Shown one piece after another: positions 24,399 to 37,386 of a stretch of DNA of 64,000 bases. The DNA is taken from assembly GCA_028671895.1 (NCBI GenBank), contig CM053796.1, positions 25,046,860 to 25,110,859 on the forward strand, read 5' to 3'. The notes beneath the pieces were generated by a model. It was not told the DNA's origin, did no database searches, and was given only the letters and a program-made list of their open reading frames with translations. Position numbers and translations under genes: made by a program. This DNA is from Oenanthe sinensis (Eukaryota; Streptophyta; Magnoliopsida; Apiales; Apiaceae). Positions within the stretch are counted from its first letter, which is position 1, and each line of letters opens with the position of its first letter.

Positions 24399-24732
24399 TG
24401 TTAGGCCGCGGAAGTATCGTAAAAGAGGGGTTGAATACGATACTCATAATAATTTAAAATTCTTTTCAGAATTTATGGATAAATAAATTATTGCTTCAGA
24501 GTGGGTTCCAGTCCTTGTAGTGTTTATGGGAGCTGCTTACTAATTTTCTGTATTTAGGAATAATCATTTTGGTTCTAGAAAATTAGCAAGTAATTAACGA
24601 GATAGGATTCGGGGAATATATATTTCGTATATAAACCTTGAGGGGTGGATGCTACATTGGATACCGAAGAACACAAATGAGTTCTTCGCTTCTTACAAAA
24701 AGATAGAACTCAGTTTCCTATACAAGTATATC
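24399..24732 (-). repeat. Element F: LTR end of an older related copia element
   Basis: On the minus strand this ends ...CGGCCTAACA at 24399. It aligns with the end portion of the element C LTR (24733 onward and 63616 onward) through shared blocks such as gatactcataataattt, gcttcagagtgggtt and tactaattttctgt. It breaks off where the C LTR begins, so C appears to have inserted into it. No PBS follows on the minus strand at 24398, which makes this a 3' or solo LTR end; the remainder should lie beyond position 64000. Confidence 0.65.
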
Positions 24733-26533
24733 TATTGGGTCCTGAAGTATCATAGAAGGGGGGTTTAATACGATACACACAATAATTTAAATTCTTTTCA
24801 GAATTTATGGATAAATAAATTACTGCTTCAGAGTGGGTTTGGCCATTTATAGTGTTTAGGTGAGTTGTCTACTAATTTTCTGTGTGTCCGGATAAATCAA
24901 TTAGGTTCAAAAAAATTAGCAAATAAAATAAATGGGACAAGATTCGGGGAATATATCTATTATATATATACCCGGAGGTTGCTACACCCAGTTAAAAATA
25001 TAACTGGTTTCCAAAGAAAAAATTAGTTCTTTGCTACTAACACAAAAATATAAGGCTCAGTTCCTATATAAATATATCTAAATTAGTACAAGGAAAAACT
25101 GAATCCGTAGGGAGTGATATCTAGGAGCCCTGAGCATTTTTCATTAAAGAATCGGGTCCTAATATCTGACCGGGAGCAAGGTATGGGTGTATATAAATTT
25201 TTTCTTCTTGCTCCGGCCATGGTAGTAGCTCTCTACATATTATTTGTGTTGAAGAAGACAACTCTTGAAAATGAGTGGCTTCATCTTTTTATCTGTGTAG
25301 ACTTTAAATCAATAAAGTAGCTGCTGTAATTTGATTGGCTGAAGGCTATGTGGGACCAAAAAATATTTTATTGCGCTAATAAATATTTTGTTGCGCCTGT
25401 AGATTTTTCTTGCGCCTGGTACAATGTTTACCCTGTAGTGGCGCCACTTAAAGTTGATTACTTAACAATTCTTCAAGTTTGTTGCGCATATATTTTAGTT
25501 ACGCTTCAGCATTTCCATGCATCTGATTTATTAACTTTTATGGTCAAAGTGATATTTAGTCACTGCACACTGCACTTTGACCCTCTATTCATTCCTTGAC
25601 TGAAGTTCACCAACTTCTATTTCTTGTACCAAAGTCTTGTCACATTACACCATGTACCCTGAGCTGTTTCCGTTCTTCGACTGTAGTTCAGAAACTTTCA
25701 CTTTTCGTACCAAGGTTGTGACATTTTGCACCTTGCACCCTTTGAGCTGTTTAGCTGTTAGTTGTTTAGCTATTTGGATGTAGCCTCTATAAATCACTTT
25801 TCGTACCTTAATAAATAATCGTTCTTTCCAAGTAAATTCTTCAACTTAACAATTCTGCTATAGTTAATACTCAGATTCCTTTCACAAACTGCTGACACCT
25901 AGTGAAACTGGTTTGGTTCACAGACGACTAACTTTGATCCAGGTCTTCGTATTATAGCCTTACATGTATTGTTAAGTTTGCAGCAACTTCATTGCTTCGA
26001 ACAATGAATGTCAATAAATATTATAACTTCACTGGAATATTTTCTGGTACTTAGACAACGTCTCCATTACTACCACAATCTTGAATACTTCATTCTCTGT
26101 TCTTCACTGATGCTTGAACATATAACTGAACTTCTTTCAGTGAGTATAGCTTCAAGATTGTAGCTGTCTTCTTTAACCTTTGTCTTTACCTTGTCTTTAA
26201 TCCTTCTAGATTCATATGCTTCGAACACTGTCTATCTTCAATCAATGCCTTTACACTGAAATCGTCTAGTGGCACTTCTATACTGAATCTTCAACACTTC
26301 TAAAGCCCAAAAATCTTCAACCATTATTCTTCACTGAGGCATGAACATATTAATGTACTTCTCTCAATAACCTGTAGTAGACTTCAAAACTTCTTCTAAT
26401 GTCTTAATTCACTGTATCTGCCTTGTCTTCATTTCTTCCTGATTTATGTGTAGGCGTAGTATTATTTACTTGTCATGTTCTAGTATTGAGTTATCACGAT
26501 TACTGTTCATACAGCTTCGTAATCTCGCCAACA
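24733..26533 (-). repeat. Element C 3' LTR (about 1.8 kb)
   Basis: On the minus strand it starts TGTTGGCGAG at 26533 and ends GGACCCAATA at about 24733; the corresponding 5' LTR end reads GGACCCAACA. It contains a perfect 12-bp palindrome AGTGGCGCCACT (about 25437-25448) and several TTGCGCC words, related to the element E hairpin motif. Frames at 25114-25599 fall inside it and are not genes. Confidence 0.82.
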
Positions 26534-26541
26534 ATCTCCCC
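26534..26541 (-). other. Element C polypurine tract
   Basis: The minus-strand reading TATGGGGAGAT abuts the LTR start TGTTGG. It is bracketed by AGTTGAGTTATC (plus-strand 26583-26594) and GATAACTCAA inside the LTR (plus-strand 26486-26495), a 10-bp perfect inverted repeat. Confidence 0.8.
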
Positions 26542-26879
26542 ATATTTGATTGTTAAACTTAGTAAACAAATCCCATAGAGAGGATAACTCAACTAACACC
26601 TAGAAAAAGTAATGGTCTGGGAATTGTAAATAATGCTACTGGTTTTTTTGAATCAGATTCTGCATTTTCAGATTTCTTGTGTAACTGAAATGAAAGATGT
26701 TTGTTCCTCTAGCACCGAACTGATATTCATGTAGTATCATCTTCATTTTTATCTGTGTTTAAGCTTTCTCTGCTTCAAAACCCTTCATAGTTCAACTTAA
26801 AGAACTTATCATAAACAGAGCTTCATAAGAATTAAAATTCCTGGGAACGTCTTCAATAGAATATAGAACATAGTTCAAG

Positions 26880-29800
26880 TAATGTTCTCCCCCTGAGAAT
26901 GTAATTCTTCTTCTTTTTCTTATCTAAATTCTCCTTCTAAGGATATTAACTTTTCCTAAGGATACGAAAATAAGATTTTATTAACTTCTCTTTTTTCTCT
27001 TTTTCTACCTAAATTCTCCCCCTTAGTTGAGGAATCCTCCAATGGCCCATGATCTTTCAAATGGCTTGTCTTTCAAAGAAGATTCTCGTTTGTCATTGAT
27101 TGGGAAAAACATAGTAGTTTTTCTTTCAGAAGTAGCAAGTAGCAAGGGTAAGTGTTTGGTCTATGGTTTCCTCACTTCTACTATGTTCTGTTAGTGTTTA
27201 CACTAAAGTGTCGAGCACTTTGAAGTGTTTCATTCTTTTTCTCCCTATCTCTCACTCAAGTGTATCTCTCCCTCACTTTCACTTAAGTGTTTCTTTCCCT
27301 TACTTACACTCTGCATTCCAAATATAACATTATGTACCTACAAGTGAAATCCATTAATTCAGTTATATTCCCAACACCTGATTCATCAGAATGAACTGAA
27401 TCACTATCAAGTGGATAATTGCCTCGTAGAGGTGTTCTTGATCTATCATGCATAAGCACTGTCTCAGCACCAGACTCAATAGCTTTTGCTAAATCACTGT
27501 CTAGTGGAGCCTCACCTCTATGAGATGGGTTATCCCAAGATATTAAATCTTTTAGGGAATCCCGCCTTGTTCTATCAAAGAGTTGCCTCACACCTTCTCC
27601 GTAAACGGGAGGTGGACATTCCTTTTCAGGATCTAGAAATGTTCCTTTCAGGAGGGGCGACGTAGTAGGCAATGTAATGAATGACAATTTAGAGCCTATG
27701 TTTCCCTCGTAACCCTGTGACGAGAGTTTTGTGTAAAATACCCTACTTGACTCATCCAAAGAATTCTTGCCAAGCAGTTTCCTCTCAAGCCCAGATAAAT
27801 CTGAACAAGAGATCTGGATGCAGAAGTTTAACTTCTGTTTGAGGTAGATACTTGGACAATGTAATGTATGGCTAACTAGAGTCCGTATCTCCTCTGAATG
27901 CATGTACCTCACACTGTGCACGCCTTGCAATGTGTTCCTAGAATTTATCTATTTAGTCTTACCATCAGCGTGAGAGTCAGTGGTGTGCTTGACTCATTAC
28001 AAAGTGCTCTGGATGACGAGCGAATTTCAATGGACTCGCCATTTTGAGAGAATGATTCTAGAGACAGTTTTATTGTCTTTTCAGCTCTGCATCCTTTTGA
28101 GAAGATGCAGATGAGCTTACAGTTACCTCAGTTATATACTACTTTACTTCTCTAGAGGTAGAGTTGTGGGTGCACTTCCGACTTCATCCTTATTTGCTAC
28201 ATCAAGTGCAGTTTCTCCCTTATCAACCTCTAACTTACATATGTTCCTTGTATCTCCAGGGATTAATATATGGAAGTGGATGAATTAGTGTTTGGTACTA
28301 AGGCCTGGTAAGAGATTGATGGGTTTTCAACCTCTTGGCCAACTTCTTAAGCCATTGGGGGCTAAAAGGATAGAATCAACAAATAAGATAAAGAAATAAT
28401 CATCTTAACATTCCAAAACATATTTTTCATCTCAACGAGAAGGAAAAATATAAGAAGGAATGATAATTGATTGAATTAAAGCACTTTTAGTAAAAGAGTT
28501 TTGTTGGATCTAAAGATTTATCATTTAAGGGCATGTAACGAAATTTTCTTTAAGATACTTATCCCATAATAAAACGCAAAAAAGTGTATCAGAGAAAAAT
28601 TCTATCCCTTATGAATTTCTTATAAGACAAACTTCCCATAATAAAACATGAGAATTTATATAAAAGAAGAAATTCAACTCTCTTACCAAATTATATCTTG
28701 ATAAAATGACTCATTTCCTTTAAAACCTAAGTACTGTAAGTTTTGAAAACAGTTTTGCAAAACATCCTTATCAGATAGAGGACTTTGATTTTCCGACTCA
28801 TAATGCAATTATGATTTACATCATTTTTGTCCACCTGATAGTATCCACCTGATAATGCAATAAGGGTGGATGTATGCTTAACAATACAGTACAAGGCCTT
28901 CAAAGCAACAACCACTGTTTTGGTACTATGAATCAATGTGAAACATACATTAAAACAAGCGTTTAAAAACAAATCATTTTACAAATGGTTGATACCTCGA
29001 AGTAAAAACAATTTCTCCGAATAAAATAGAAGTCAAAAAGTTTCTGTCACTCTAAAATGAAAAATTAAGAGAGAAAATGCTTTTAAAGATAAAAAATTTA
29101 AAAACAGCTTTTGGGAGAGGATAAAAGATGTTGAGATTTGAAGAAAGATTATTCTCAAGAAAAGTTTGATTCACACCCTAGGATTTAGAAATCAAATTAG
29201 GGCTGTAAATCAAAAGATTTTCAAAAGAGAAGTTTTGAAAAAGAATTTTAATGTTTTTTTCTTTAAAACTGATAGAGAAATGGATGTATCTTTGAAAAAA
29301 ATGTTTTGAGAAAGAATCAGACAAGAAATTTTTTTTAATACATTCAAGTTTAAAATTCAGTGAAAGAAAGAAAACTAAATATACTAATACTAACGGCTTT
29401 TTCAAAAACCAATTTTTACTTAGAATAAAGACTAAGCAAATCCATTAGTATCAATATATCACAATTATTTTGTAATAAAATATTAATCAATTATCATAAA
29501 GTAATAAAAGTGAATATTTATACTACGAATAATTATGCTGCAAATTTATTTTAATTTACTTAAATCATGGAACCAATATATCACTGAATTGTTTTATATC
29601 ATCATAATTTAAACAAATCAAAATATATTAAATACTTATATTGTACTAAACAATTACCAATAACATGCATATATATAAATCAAAGAGGCATGACAATCAT
29701 TCAGTAGTTCAATAAGCATTAAGACATATTTTTATTATTAGTGATTTCAGATAAAGAACTTGTATTATCACTAATATTAAAAATATCACAATTAATTGCA

Positions 29801-30600
29801 CGTAAATATTAACAAAATATCATTACTTGATATTTATCAATAATTTCAAAATGCAAGAAATTATGCTTCTAATATTTTATCAAATCAAAATTATGAAACT
29901 AATAAACATTGAATTGCTTCAATCCATGATTTTAATAAGATAAAATAATTTCACTAAATACTAAAATATTCATTAGATTGAATATTAGCATATAACTTCC
30001 TACGCTATATCTAATAATTGTCACTCTAGCATATTACAATTATACTCATAACAATTATTAATGATATACATAAGCTCGAGAAAATAGTTGAATAGAAATT
30101 CACAAGTCCTTTAAATATTGACATTTAATACTTGTGATCTTAATTACAACTTCTCTCAAATAAAATCAAATTTTAGAAATATTTTCTAAGTATATAAAAT
30201 ATTGAGAATTTTATACACATAACTTAGAAAATACTTCAGCTTTTAATATTAGTGATTTTCAAAATATACATTATTTACTTAGAATAGAAATTCTAAATAT
30301 TGTCACTAATATCAAAAGTATCACAATTATTTGTAATAAAATATTTAAAAATATCATAACAATTAAGCAAGATATCATTGACTAATATTCATCAAAGATT
30401 TAACACATAAATAATTATACTTATAACTTATGCTAAATAATTTAACTACCACTTATGCATATTACATTATAAGCATGATAATTAAACTAATAGCAAAAGT
30501 ATGAGGTACTGGATTTAAAATAAATTCACAAGTCCTTTAAATATGGACGATTTAATACTTGTAAACTCATTCAAGAATTCCTTGCAGATGGGATTTTCAA
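26880..30600 (-). pseudogene. Element C ORF3 region, decayed
   Basis: Between pol and the polypurine tract only fragments remain. The best is 27304-27930: GSKLSFITLPTTSPLL...GEGVRQLFDRTRRD aligns by eye with the repeated unit GSYLSHITLPEVVTPL...GQVEGQHTHRRD in element E ORF3. So C carried the same kind of third ORF as E. A CAACTAAGGGGGAGAA tract near 27010-27030 (minus strand) matches one in B at 15375-15392. The part at 29400-30540 is AT-rich spacer with diverged repeated blocks. No membrane or signal sequence was recognised. Confidence 0.55.
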
Positions 30601-30614
30601 CAAATATGCATGTA

Positions 30615-33520
30615 AATAATATCCCAAGTTCACTAACCAACTTAGATAAAATGAATTTATCAAGTTGTTCAACAAATATCTGCAAGTTATTCTATTAAGA
30701 ACAACTCTCGAAGGAAATGATACCTGATGTCCATGAGCTTGTTCCATACATGGTGTAGAGAGTATCCAGAAGAGTTGTTGGAGTTGAAGTGGTTTCCTTG
30801 TCTAGAAGATCAGAGCATCACATTCACTAGCTGCTTTAATTTTAGCCTTTGATGTGGCTATGTGTGTTGAATGCTCTCTTTCATTTCAACAAGAATCCAA
30901 CTTCTTCCACGAAATTACAACCTGCATTATATCTATATAGCCAATTAGGTTAAACCTAGTATCTTTAGAGTACCTGATTATGAGAATTGGTGATCCCCTA
31001 AGATATCTAACAATTCATAACTTAGCTATAAGATAAGATTCTCTAGTATCCACTTAGAAACTTGCACATAGGCATATCGAGAATAAAATATATGGTCTTT
31101 ATGCACTTGAATAAATAATGAGCTGATCATACCTCTATAGCTTGTCACTTCAGTTCATATACCTGATTTGCCCTGATCAAGCTTAGTGGTCTGTTGGCAA
31201 GAGGTCCTGGCATGTCTAGAATCTTCTAAATTATGCCTCTTCAAAAGATCCTTGACTTACTTTAATTGCCATAATTCTTTTGAATTAAATGTAATCCTAA
31301 CATAATTGCAAATCCTCCAACATGCTCATGTTGTACCTACTCTGCATTAACTTAGCAAAATATCTCTTGAACAAGTTTTCATTAGTAGACCCCCATATAA
31401 TATAATCATGGTATACTTGCACATATATTACATTGTGTGTGCCTTGTATTCTAGAGAGATATATGTGTATAACTACTCTACGAAAATCATTTTCAAGTGA
31501 TAAACTAGTTAGAGTGGCATACCATGTCCTTGATGATTTGCTTGAATCCCTACATCCGTCATAGAGAGCTTATGAAGAGAATGATATACAAATTCCAATG
31601 ATCTGTAACTTCAAAAGTCCAGGAAATGTTGTACATCAACTTCAACTTCTTACTTACCATTTAAGAGTGCACTTGTTCACATTCATCTGATAGATATTCA
31701 TGCTTCAATGCTCAACAAGTGCTAGGGATGTTCTATTGTTAGGTCATCAAATTGTTCAGTCCTAATAGGATCAAGTCTCGTCATTGGTGCTTGCTGTTAG
31801 ATCTTGAAAGTCCCGAAGATTCTGTTTCCATCATCATCGATACATTCTACTCTATAGTAACCTGTAGCAACCATTTTGGCTTTGTCCCTCATAATAATTC
31901 CAATAATCATCCAGTTTCTGAGAACCCTTACTGTACCAATTTTAGCTTCGACTTGTGATCTGGGTTCCAGCTTCAGTAAATTCTGCCTTTGAACTGATTG
32001 AGATCATCTTGCATTACAATCACCCAATCTGGATCAATCAGTGCTTCTTTAGTATTCTTTGGGATTCCAGATGTTAGATCCTGAAAAATATATGTTCATT
32101 TTGATTAACACTTCTAACCTTTACTCAATAATCCGGTTTACTAAAAACTAGACTCTATGATTGACTTTGACTTCAAACCTTTTGTCTTGGCAGATATGTT
32201 CTTGATGTATTCATTTGATATCATTGTGTTGAGTACGACTAGTAGATCCTTCTTTTATTTTCTCCCCCTGAGTTGTTGCTAGGATTTATTGAAGATCCTT
32301 CACCTTTTTCAGTGGATTCTGTTAAAGTCCATGAGTTGCGTAGATTAACTACCATTTCCACTACTATGATATGAATCATCATCATTAACATTGATTCCTT
32401 CTGCAACCTCAGTTTCATCATTAGTATATGAATTTGACTCTGACGGGATGTCAAAATTCAAAGATTCAGAATAGTCATTCATTTGAATGCTCGGGAGCTT
32501 GGTGTAGTAGGTCGACACATTCAGACTTTCAATCACCTTCTGGTTTTCAATCATAAACGCCTCATAAGCTTTCGACTTCAATGAGTAGCCTAGGAAATTG
32601 TTTCATGAGCCTTAACTTCAAACTTGCCAAGTTGCTCATATAAATCTTCAATAAATATCAATTTCCTCCAAACACATGAAAGAACTTCAGTGTTTGCTTC
32701 TGGTTGGCCATTAACTCATATGATGTCTTTTTCACGATCTTATTGATTAAAGCAGCATGCTGTGTTAATTGTTTTAGCTTCAAAGTACCTTTATCAGTGC
32801 AGACTTCATTTATAACTTCATCCGCGAAATTGAGTTCCAATATCTGACTTCAAAGTTCTCACAACTTACTTTGCTTCCAACTTGATCTACCTGATGTGAT
32901 CAATCACCATCTATGACAGTTTGTCTTTTGAATGCATGAACATCACCAACTTGTAACTAGGGTTGTCATCAACCACCACTAAGCATATTTCTTCCATGAC
33001 ATAATTTGCTTCAGTGTGATGTTTTCATTAACTTCCCTATGTGACATACTTCAAAATGTCCTTCTAGATAGAATTCCATATGAAGCAGTCCTCTCACCAA
33101 TTTCATCTTTATCGGAGAATCCATTGTCTTGTGGACCAAGTGTGAGATCTTCTTATGCCATAGCTAACTCTTTACTGATGAAGTTTTACTGAAAATTTCA
33201 CTTCATCTTTGCATACAAACTCCATGTCAGCTACGAATAAACTTCATCACTCTCAGATGACTGAGCTTCCATCTTTCTTGCTTAAAATCAAACACATTTC
33301 CTTTTCAATGCTTTTCCAGAAAACCCTTGACAAAGAATTCCCTAGTGCCCTATAGATAGTACTTAAGTCCTTCAACAAGAAAGATGCTTCCATTGATGAC
33401 AATTCCAAATATAGCCAAATCCCTTGTATATCTTTTGTTGTCATCTCCAAAGGTTACCATTGCGTAGACTAGCTTTCTCAACCAATTGTGATGTCAGAGC
33501 TTTAATCTTAATCATATGCC
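30615..33520 (-). pseudogene. Element C pol, heavily decayed
   Basis: Recognisable minus-strand pieces in order are: a protease-like segment (about 33520-33300, with a match to LVEKA...VTFGD of E); integrase (32840-32658, KKTSYELMANQKQTLKFFHV); the integrase-RT linker (32581-32240, KSKAYEAFMIENQKVIESLN); the RT/RNase H junction near 31270-31140, aligning with the EDASSAKTPMATATKLD stretch of E; and the end of RNase H (VSELGILF, about 30620). Frames are broken by many stops and indels. No product is expected. Confidence 0.75.
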
Positions 33521-33707
33521 TCGAACAATAAATGTCACGAAGTCACATAACTTTTATATTTTGTTACATATTCTGCAATCACAAATGATTAAACTTCTTG
33601 GTACTAAACTTCAATTGAGTCTAGATGGGTTAAAGATATTACTGTCTACGGTGGTAACAACAGCTTCAATATGCATATTAGAAAATTCAGTACTATCTAC
33701 TTCAATC

Positions 33708-34452
33708 TGTTAGGGATATATTCATTTGATGATGTGCAAAATACTAGAACAGTGTCTAGATTAGTTTATCTGTAATAAGTTTTTCTAGTCTCTGAAATGT
33801 ATAATCAGAGTCTAGATAGTCAATATTCATGTTATTTGTACTTGGAAGAATTTCTGTAGAAAATGAAACCAGAGTCTGGAAGGTGATCAGAGTCTATAGA
33901 CTATCAGAGTCTATGATCTATCAGAGTCTACATGTGATCAGAGTCTGAAGATCATCAGAGTCTGAAGATTTCAAAGTCTATACAGTTGATGATAAATTTG
34001 GAAGAAGATCACAGGAATGGAAAGTCTTCGAAGATCAAGATAAATATATTGCAGATATGCTCTGGGAAAGAAAGAGAATTCTAGAAGGAAACTGTCAACT
34101 AATAATTAGGAATTCTATTCCTATTGTAATTTATCTTTCTGTTATTAGTTGATAGGCAGCTCTCTATATAAACTCTATGTAACCTAATTGTAAATGTGTG
34201 GAAGTCGAAGCATAATTATCTGAGTGAAATTTTGTGAGAGCATAGAGATAGAGAGAGTTGCTGTGATAAACACAGAGAAGCTGCTACGGTTTGTGTACAC
34301 CCTATGAGAGTTTTGTATTCACAAATCAATAATACAAAACAGTACTTATTCATATTTTTGTGTTTGAGTTTGTTCTTAATTTGATTTTAAATCGGGCAGA
34401 AAAGACATACAAGTATTCAGCCCCCCCTTCTACTTGTACGATTGGGAAAACA
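33708..34452 (+). repeat. Element D 5' LTR (745 bp)
   Basis: It starts TGTTAGGGATATATTC and ends TACGATTGGGAAAACA. A TATA box (CTATATAAACTC) lies near 34164-34175. Upstream of it are at least seven CAGAGTCT motifs. It is 17 bp longer than the 3' LTR because of one extra ATCATCAGAGTCTGAAG unit. Confidence 0.93.
33800..33985 (+). promoter_or_regulatory. CAGAGTCT motif cluster in element D U3
   Basis: CAGAGTCT recurs near 33806, 33870, 33889, 33905, 33922, 33940 and 33957, spaced roughly 17-20 bp in the dense part and all upstream of the TATA box. With flanking bases it forms the near-palindrome CAGA(G/C)TCTG. It resembles an array of protein-binding sites; the function is inferred. Confidence 0.7.
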
Positions 34453-34454
34453 AT

Positions 34455-34466
34455 TGGTATCAGAGC
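34455..34466 (+). other. Element D primer binding site
   Basis: TGGTATCAGAGC lies two bases after the LTR end. It is complementary to the 3' end of initiator Met-tRNA, standard for Ty1/copia. Confidence 0.92.
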
Positions 34467-34490
34467 CTAACGTTTAAAAATCGATCAAAG

Positions 34491-35794
34491 ATGTCTGGAA
34501 ACAAAGATGGCAATTCTAAGATTCCTATGCTTAAGAGAAACGAGTTCACCCACTGGAAGGTTAAGATGCTGCACCATCTGGAAGCAATAGACCCTGACTA
34601 TCTTGATAGGATTAATGAAGGACCCTTTGTGCCCTTAAAAATTGTGCCTCAAATCAATGAGGAAGGCAAAATAACTGAAGAACACCTCGTTGAGAAACCA
34701 AAGGCTTAATGGACAAAAGAGGACAAAGAAAATGTCCTTAAGGAGGCAAAAGTAAAGAACATTCTCTTTAATAGTTTAGATTCTGTTCTAACTAACTGTG
34801 TCATATCATGCAAGACTGCTAAGGAGATGTGGACAAAACTTGAGGTGCACTGTCAAGGGACTAAAGATGTCAAGAAGAATGCTAGGTCTTTGCTTATTCA
34901 AGAGTATGAGTACTTTGAAGCAAAATCTGGAGAATCTATCACTGAGATGTATGATAGGTTTACAAAACTCTTGAATGAGATGTCTATGCTTGGTAAGGTT
35001 TATGATTCTGAAGATACGAACACCAAGTTTCTGAGAGCACTTCCTGAAGAGTGGGACAATAAGACTACAGCCATAAGAGAAGCTAGAGATTTGGATGAAC
35101 TAACTCTAGAAGAATTGTATGGCAGACTCAAGACATATGATTTGGAGATGCAATAGAGAAAGAATAAGAAGTCTATAAAGACAAAATCTGTGGCACTCTT
35201 GATGGAGTCTGAGAAAGAACAACAGGAACCATCCACAGAAGCAAGAATCAAGGATTCAAGAAAGAAGGGTAAAGCTGCTGTGGAGTCAGAGTCTACTGAC
35301 ACAGACTCTGATTCTGATGAAGAGTTTGATCTAAGTCAAATGATGGCTATGTTTGCTAAAAATTTCAAAAGAATGAAATTTAACAAAAGAACTGGCAAAT
35401 TTAGCAAAAGGCCATCATTCAAGAAGGAAGATGAAAAGGTTGAGAAGAGCAAGAGTACAATTATCAAACTTGACAAAGCAAAGGTCAAATGTTTCAACTG
35501 TGGAATATTGGGGCACTTTGCCAGTGAATGCAAAAAGTCAAAAAGTCAAGGAAAAGGAAAAGCACTTCTGTCAACAGGAAAGGACTGGGCAGACTCAAGC
35601 TCAGAGGATGAAATTGATTATGAAAATCTAGCACTGATGGCATCCTCCTCAAGAAAATCACAGTCTCCCAAAGAACCCTCATCTCCTAAAACTCAGGTAT
35701 CAATCTTTACTCCTGAATCCTTAATTAATTTAGACTCTGATGGCATAGAGATTGTGAAAAGTGAGGTTAATAAAATAATGACAACATGTAGGTC
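34491..35794 (+). pseudogene. Element D gag, 5' part (interrupted by E)
   Basis: The frame starts MSGNKDGNSKIPMLKRNEF, the usual N-terminus of copia gag. It is interrupted by two in-frame stops (34707-34709 and 35154-35156) but otherwise stays in one frame. A CCHC knuckle (CFNCGILGHFASEC) is at about 35491-35532. Reading is cut at 35794 by element E and resumes in the same frame at 50129 (the inserted block is 14,334 bp, a multiple of 3). Encodes the nucleocapsid/capsid protein; the stops make this copy non-functional unless read through. Confidence 0.88.
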
Positions 35795-37097
35795 TGTAAA
35801 GCATAATGTAACGTAGTATGTAATAGTGATAACGATAACTCAACTAAGAAACAAAGACAGATAAATAATACTAACATGCAGCACAGAAATTCAGAAGGAC
35901 ATAATCAAGAAGATAATACATTCATCATTGCTGAGCTTTCAAGACAGAAGAATTACTGAACGTCAGTGAGAGAAGTTCATTAATATGTTCAAGCCTCAGT
36001 GACAAATAAGAGTTCAGAAGACTTCATTCTAAAGACAGAGCAGTGATCCATGTATAATTGTCAAAGGGTTTCAGTGATCAGAAGCAATGCAAAAGTCCAG
36101 GGTTAGTCAGCTGAAACAGAACAGAGATTAAGGGAATTCATTCTGTGTTAGTCGTTTGTGAACCAGACCAGTGCACTAAGCGTCAGCACAACAAGAAAAG
36201 AATTATCTTAATTAATCAAGAGAAAATCAGTTGATCAAGCCAAGCCAGAAGAGTAAAATCCAAGTGGTAATTAATTCAAGAATTCAAGATAAATATGCTA
36301 AGGAAGGAATTACTACAATTGGTGGTTTTATTCTTGAAGCTGTGAAGAGGTGCAGTCTACATTTCAAGGTGCAACAATTTTGTCAAGTGAAGGCACACGA
36401 AATGGTGTCTAAGTCATGAGTGGCGCCTATACAGGGTAACCACTGTATAAGCGCAACTCAAAGTCTAACAGGTACACATACAGTTCAAGGCACACAGTCC
36501 AAGGCGTGAGTGGCGCCTGTACAGGGAAGACACTGTACAGGCGCAACACAACTTCTAGGCGCAACTCAGCTGCTCTAAAATTTCTAAGGCAAAGATAGTG
36601 TATGAGTGGCGCCTACACAGTGCAACAAGAGTGTAAGCGCAACTCACATACTCGGCGCAACTCAAGACTTCAGCCTCAACAAGCCTCAAGTGGCGCCTCT
36701 ACACCATTACCACTGTGTAGGCGCCACTCAGGACTTGAGCAATTGTGGAATTAAATTCCAAGAAGACTGCAAATAAATATGGGTTCAAATCAATTGTTTT
36801 ATTTGGTTATCATCTTCAAGCTATCAACAAATACAGCCGGGAAGCTCCATTAAAGACACTCATTTATATCTCCCAACTGTAATTGTTGTAATATTATTTT
36901 GAACCCACTGCAGCTAATCATTTGATTAGATTTGTAGCACCCCAGGGATTTAATAATAACTTGTTATTTCCCAGCTTTGTGTTTTATTTACTGCCAAGCT
37001 CATATCATATAAAAACACAAACACTTCCGCAAAACAAAGTTGAAAATCTACAACATCATATTCAACCCCCCCTTCTATGATGATTTTGGACCTAACA
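35795..37097 (+). repeat. Element E 5' LTR (1,303 bp)
   Basis: It starts TGTAAAGCATAATG and ends TTTTGGACCTAACA. A TATA-like AAATAAATATG lies near 36773-36783, downstream of four 42-bp hairpin modules. The end shows the typical pyrimidine run ATTCAACCCCCCCTTCTATG. Confidence 0.95.
36418..36729 (+). promoter_or_regulatory. Four 42-bp hairpin modules in element E U3
   Basis: Modules at 36418-36459, 36508-36549, 36604-36645 and 36688-36729 all have exactly 42 bp. The outer arms are GAGTGGCGCC and GCGCAACTC (or GCGCCACTC). The inner arms pair: TATACAG/CTGTATA, TGTACAG/CTGTACA, CTACAC/GTGTAG. Half-sites GGCGCAACTC follow modules 2 and 3. The same array recurs in the 3' LTR and, with five modules, upstream of ORF3. 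Confidence 0.88.
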
Positions 37098-37099
37098 AT

Positions 37100-37111
37100 T
37101 GGTATCAGAGC
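37100..37111 (+). other. Element E primer binding site
   Basis: TGGTATCAGAGC two bases after the LTR end; complementary to the initiator Met-tRNA 3' end. Confidence 0.95.
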
Positions 37112-37386
37112 TTGTTGATTGACTTTACAAATCAAGATCCAAAAATAGTTTTTCTAAAAAGTGCATGTTTAGATCTAGAAAAATTTATCTTGAATTTTCT
37201 TTTATTTTTAAAAAGAAAATTCAATTTCGAATTTTTCATTGATTTTAAATTCACTAAATTTTAAAAAGCTATCAATCATCAAGAATTCGAATTAAAATTA
37301 AATTCTCAATATTTAATTTTTTATTTGAATTGATTTTAATTTTTGAGAAATTAATTATTTCTTAAGATTTAAAATTCTTAACAACC

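Noticed and set aside
25114..25599. Two plus-strand ORFs as small genes
   Set aside because: Both fall inside the element C 3' LTR, antisense to it, with no recognisable domain.
27304..27930. 208-codon minus-strand ORF as an independent host gene
   Set aside because: It lies between the pol remnant and polypurine tract of element C and shows the repeat pattern of E ORF3, so it is a fragment of the element's third ORF.
36231..36419. 62-codon ORF in the E LTRs (also 49257-49445)
   Set aside because: It lies wholly inside the LTR and is duplicated only because the LTRs are identical. No motif and no sign of coding constraint.
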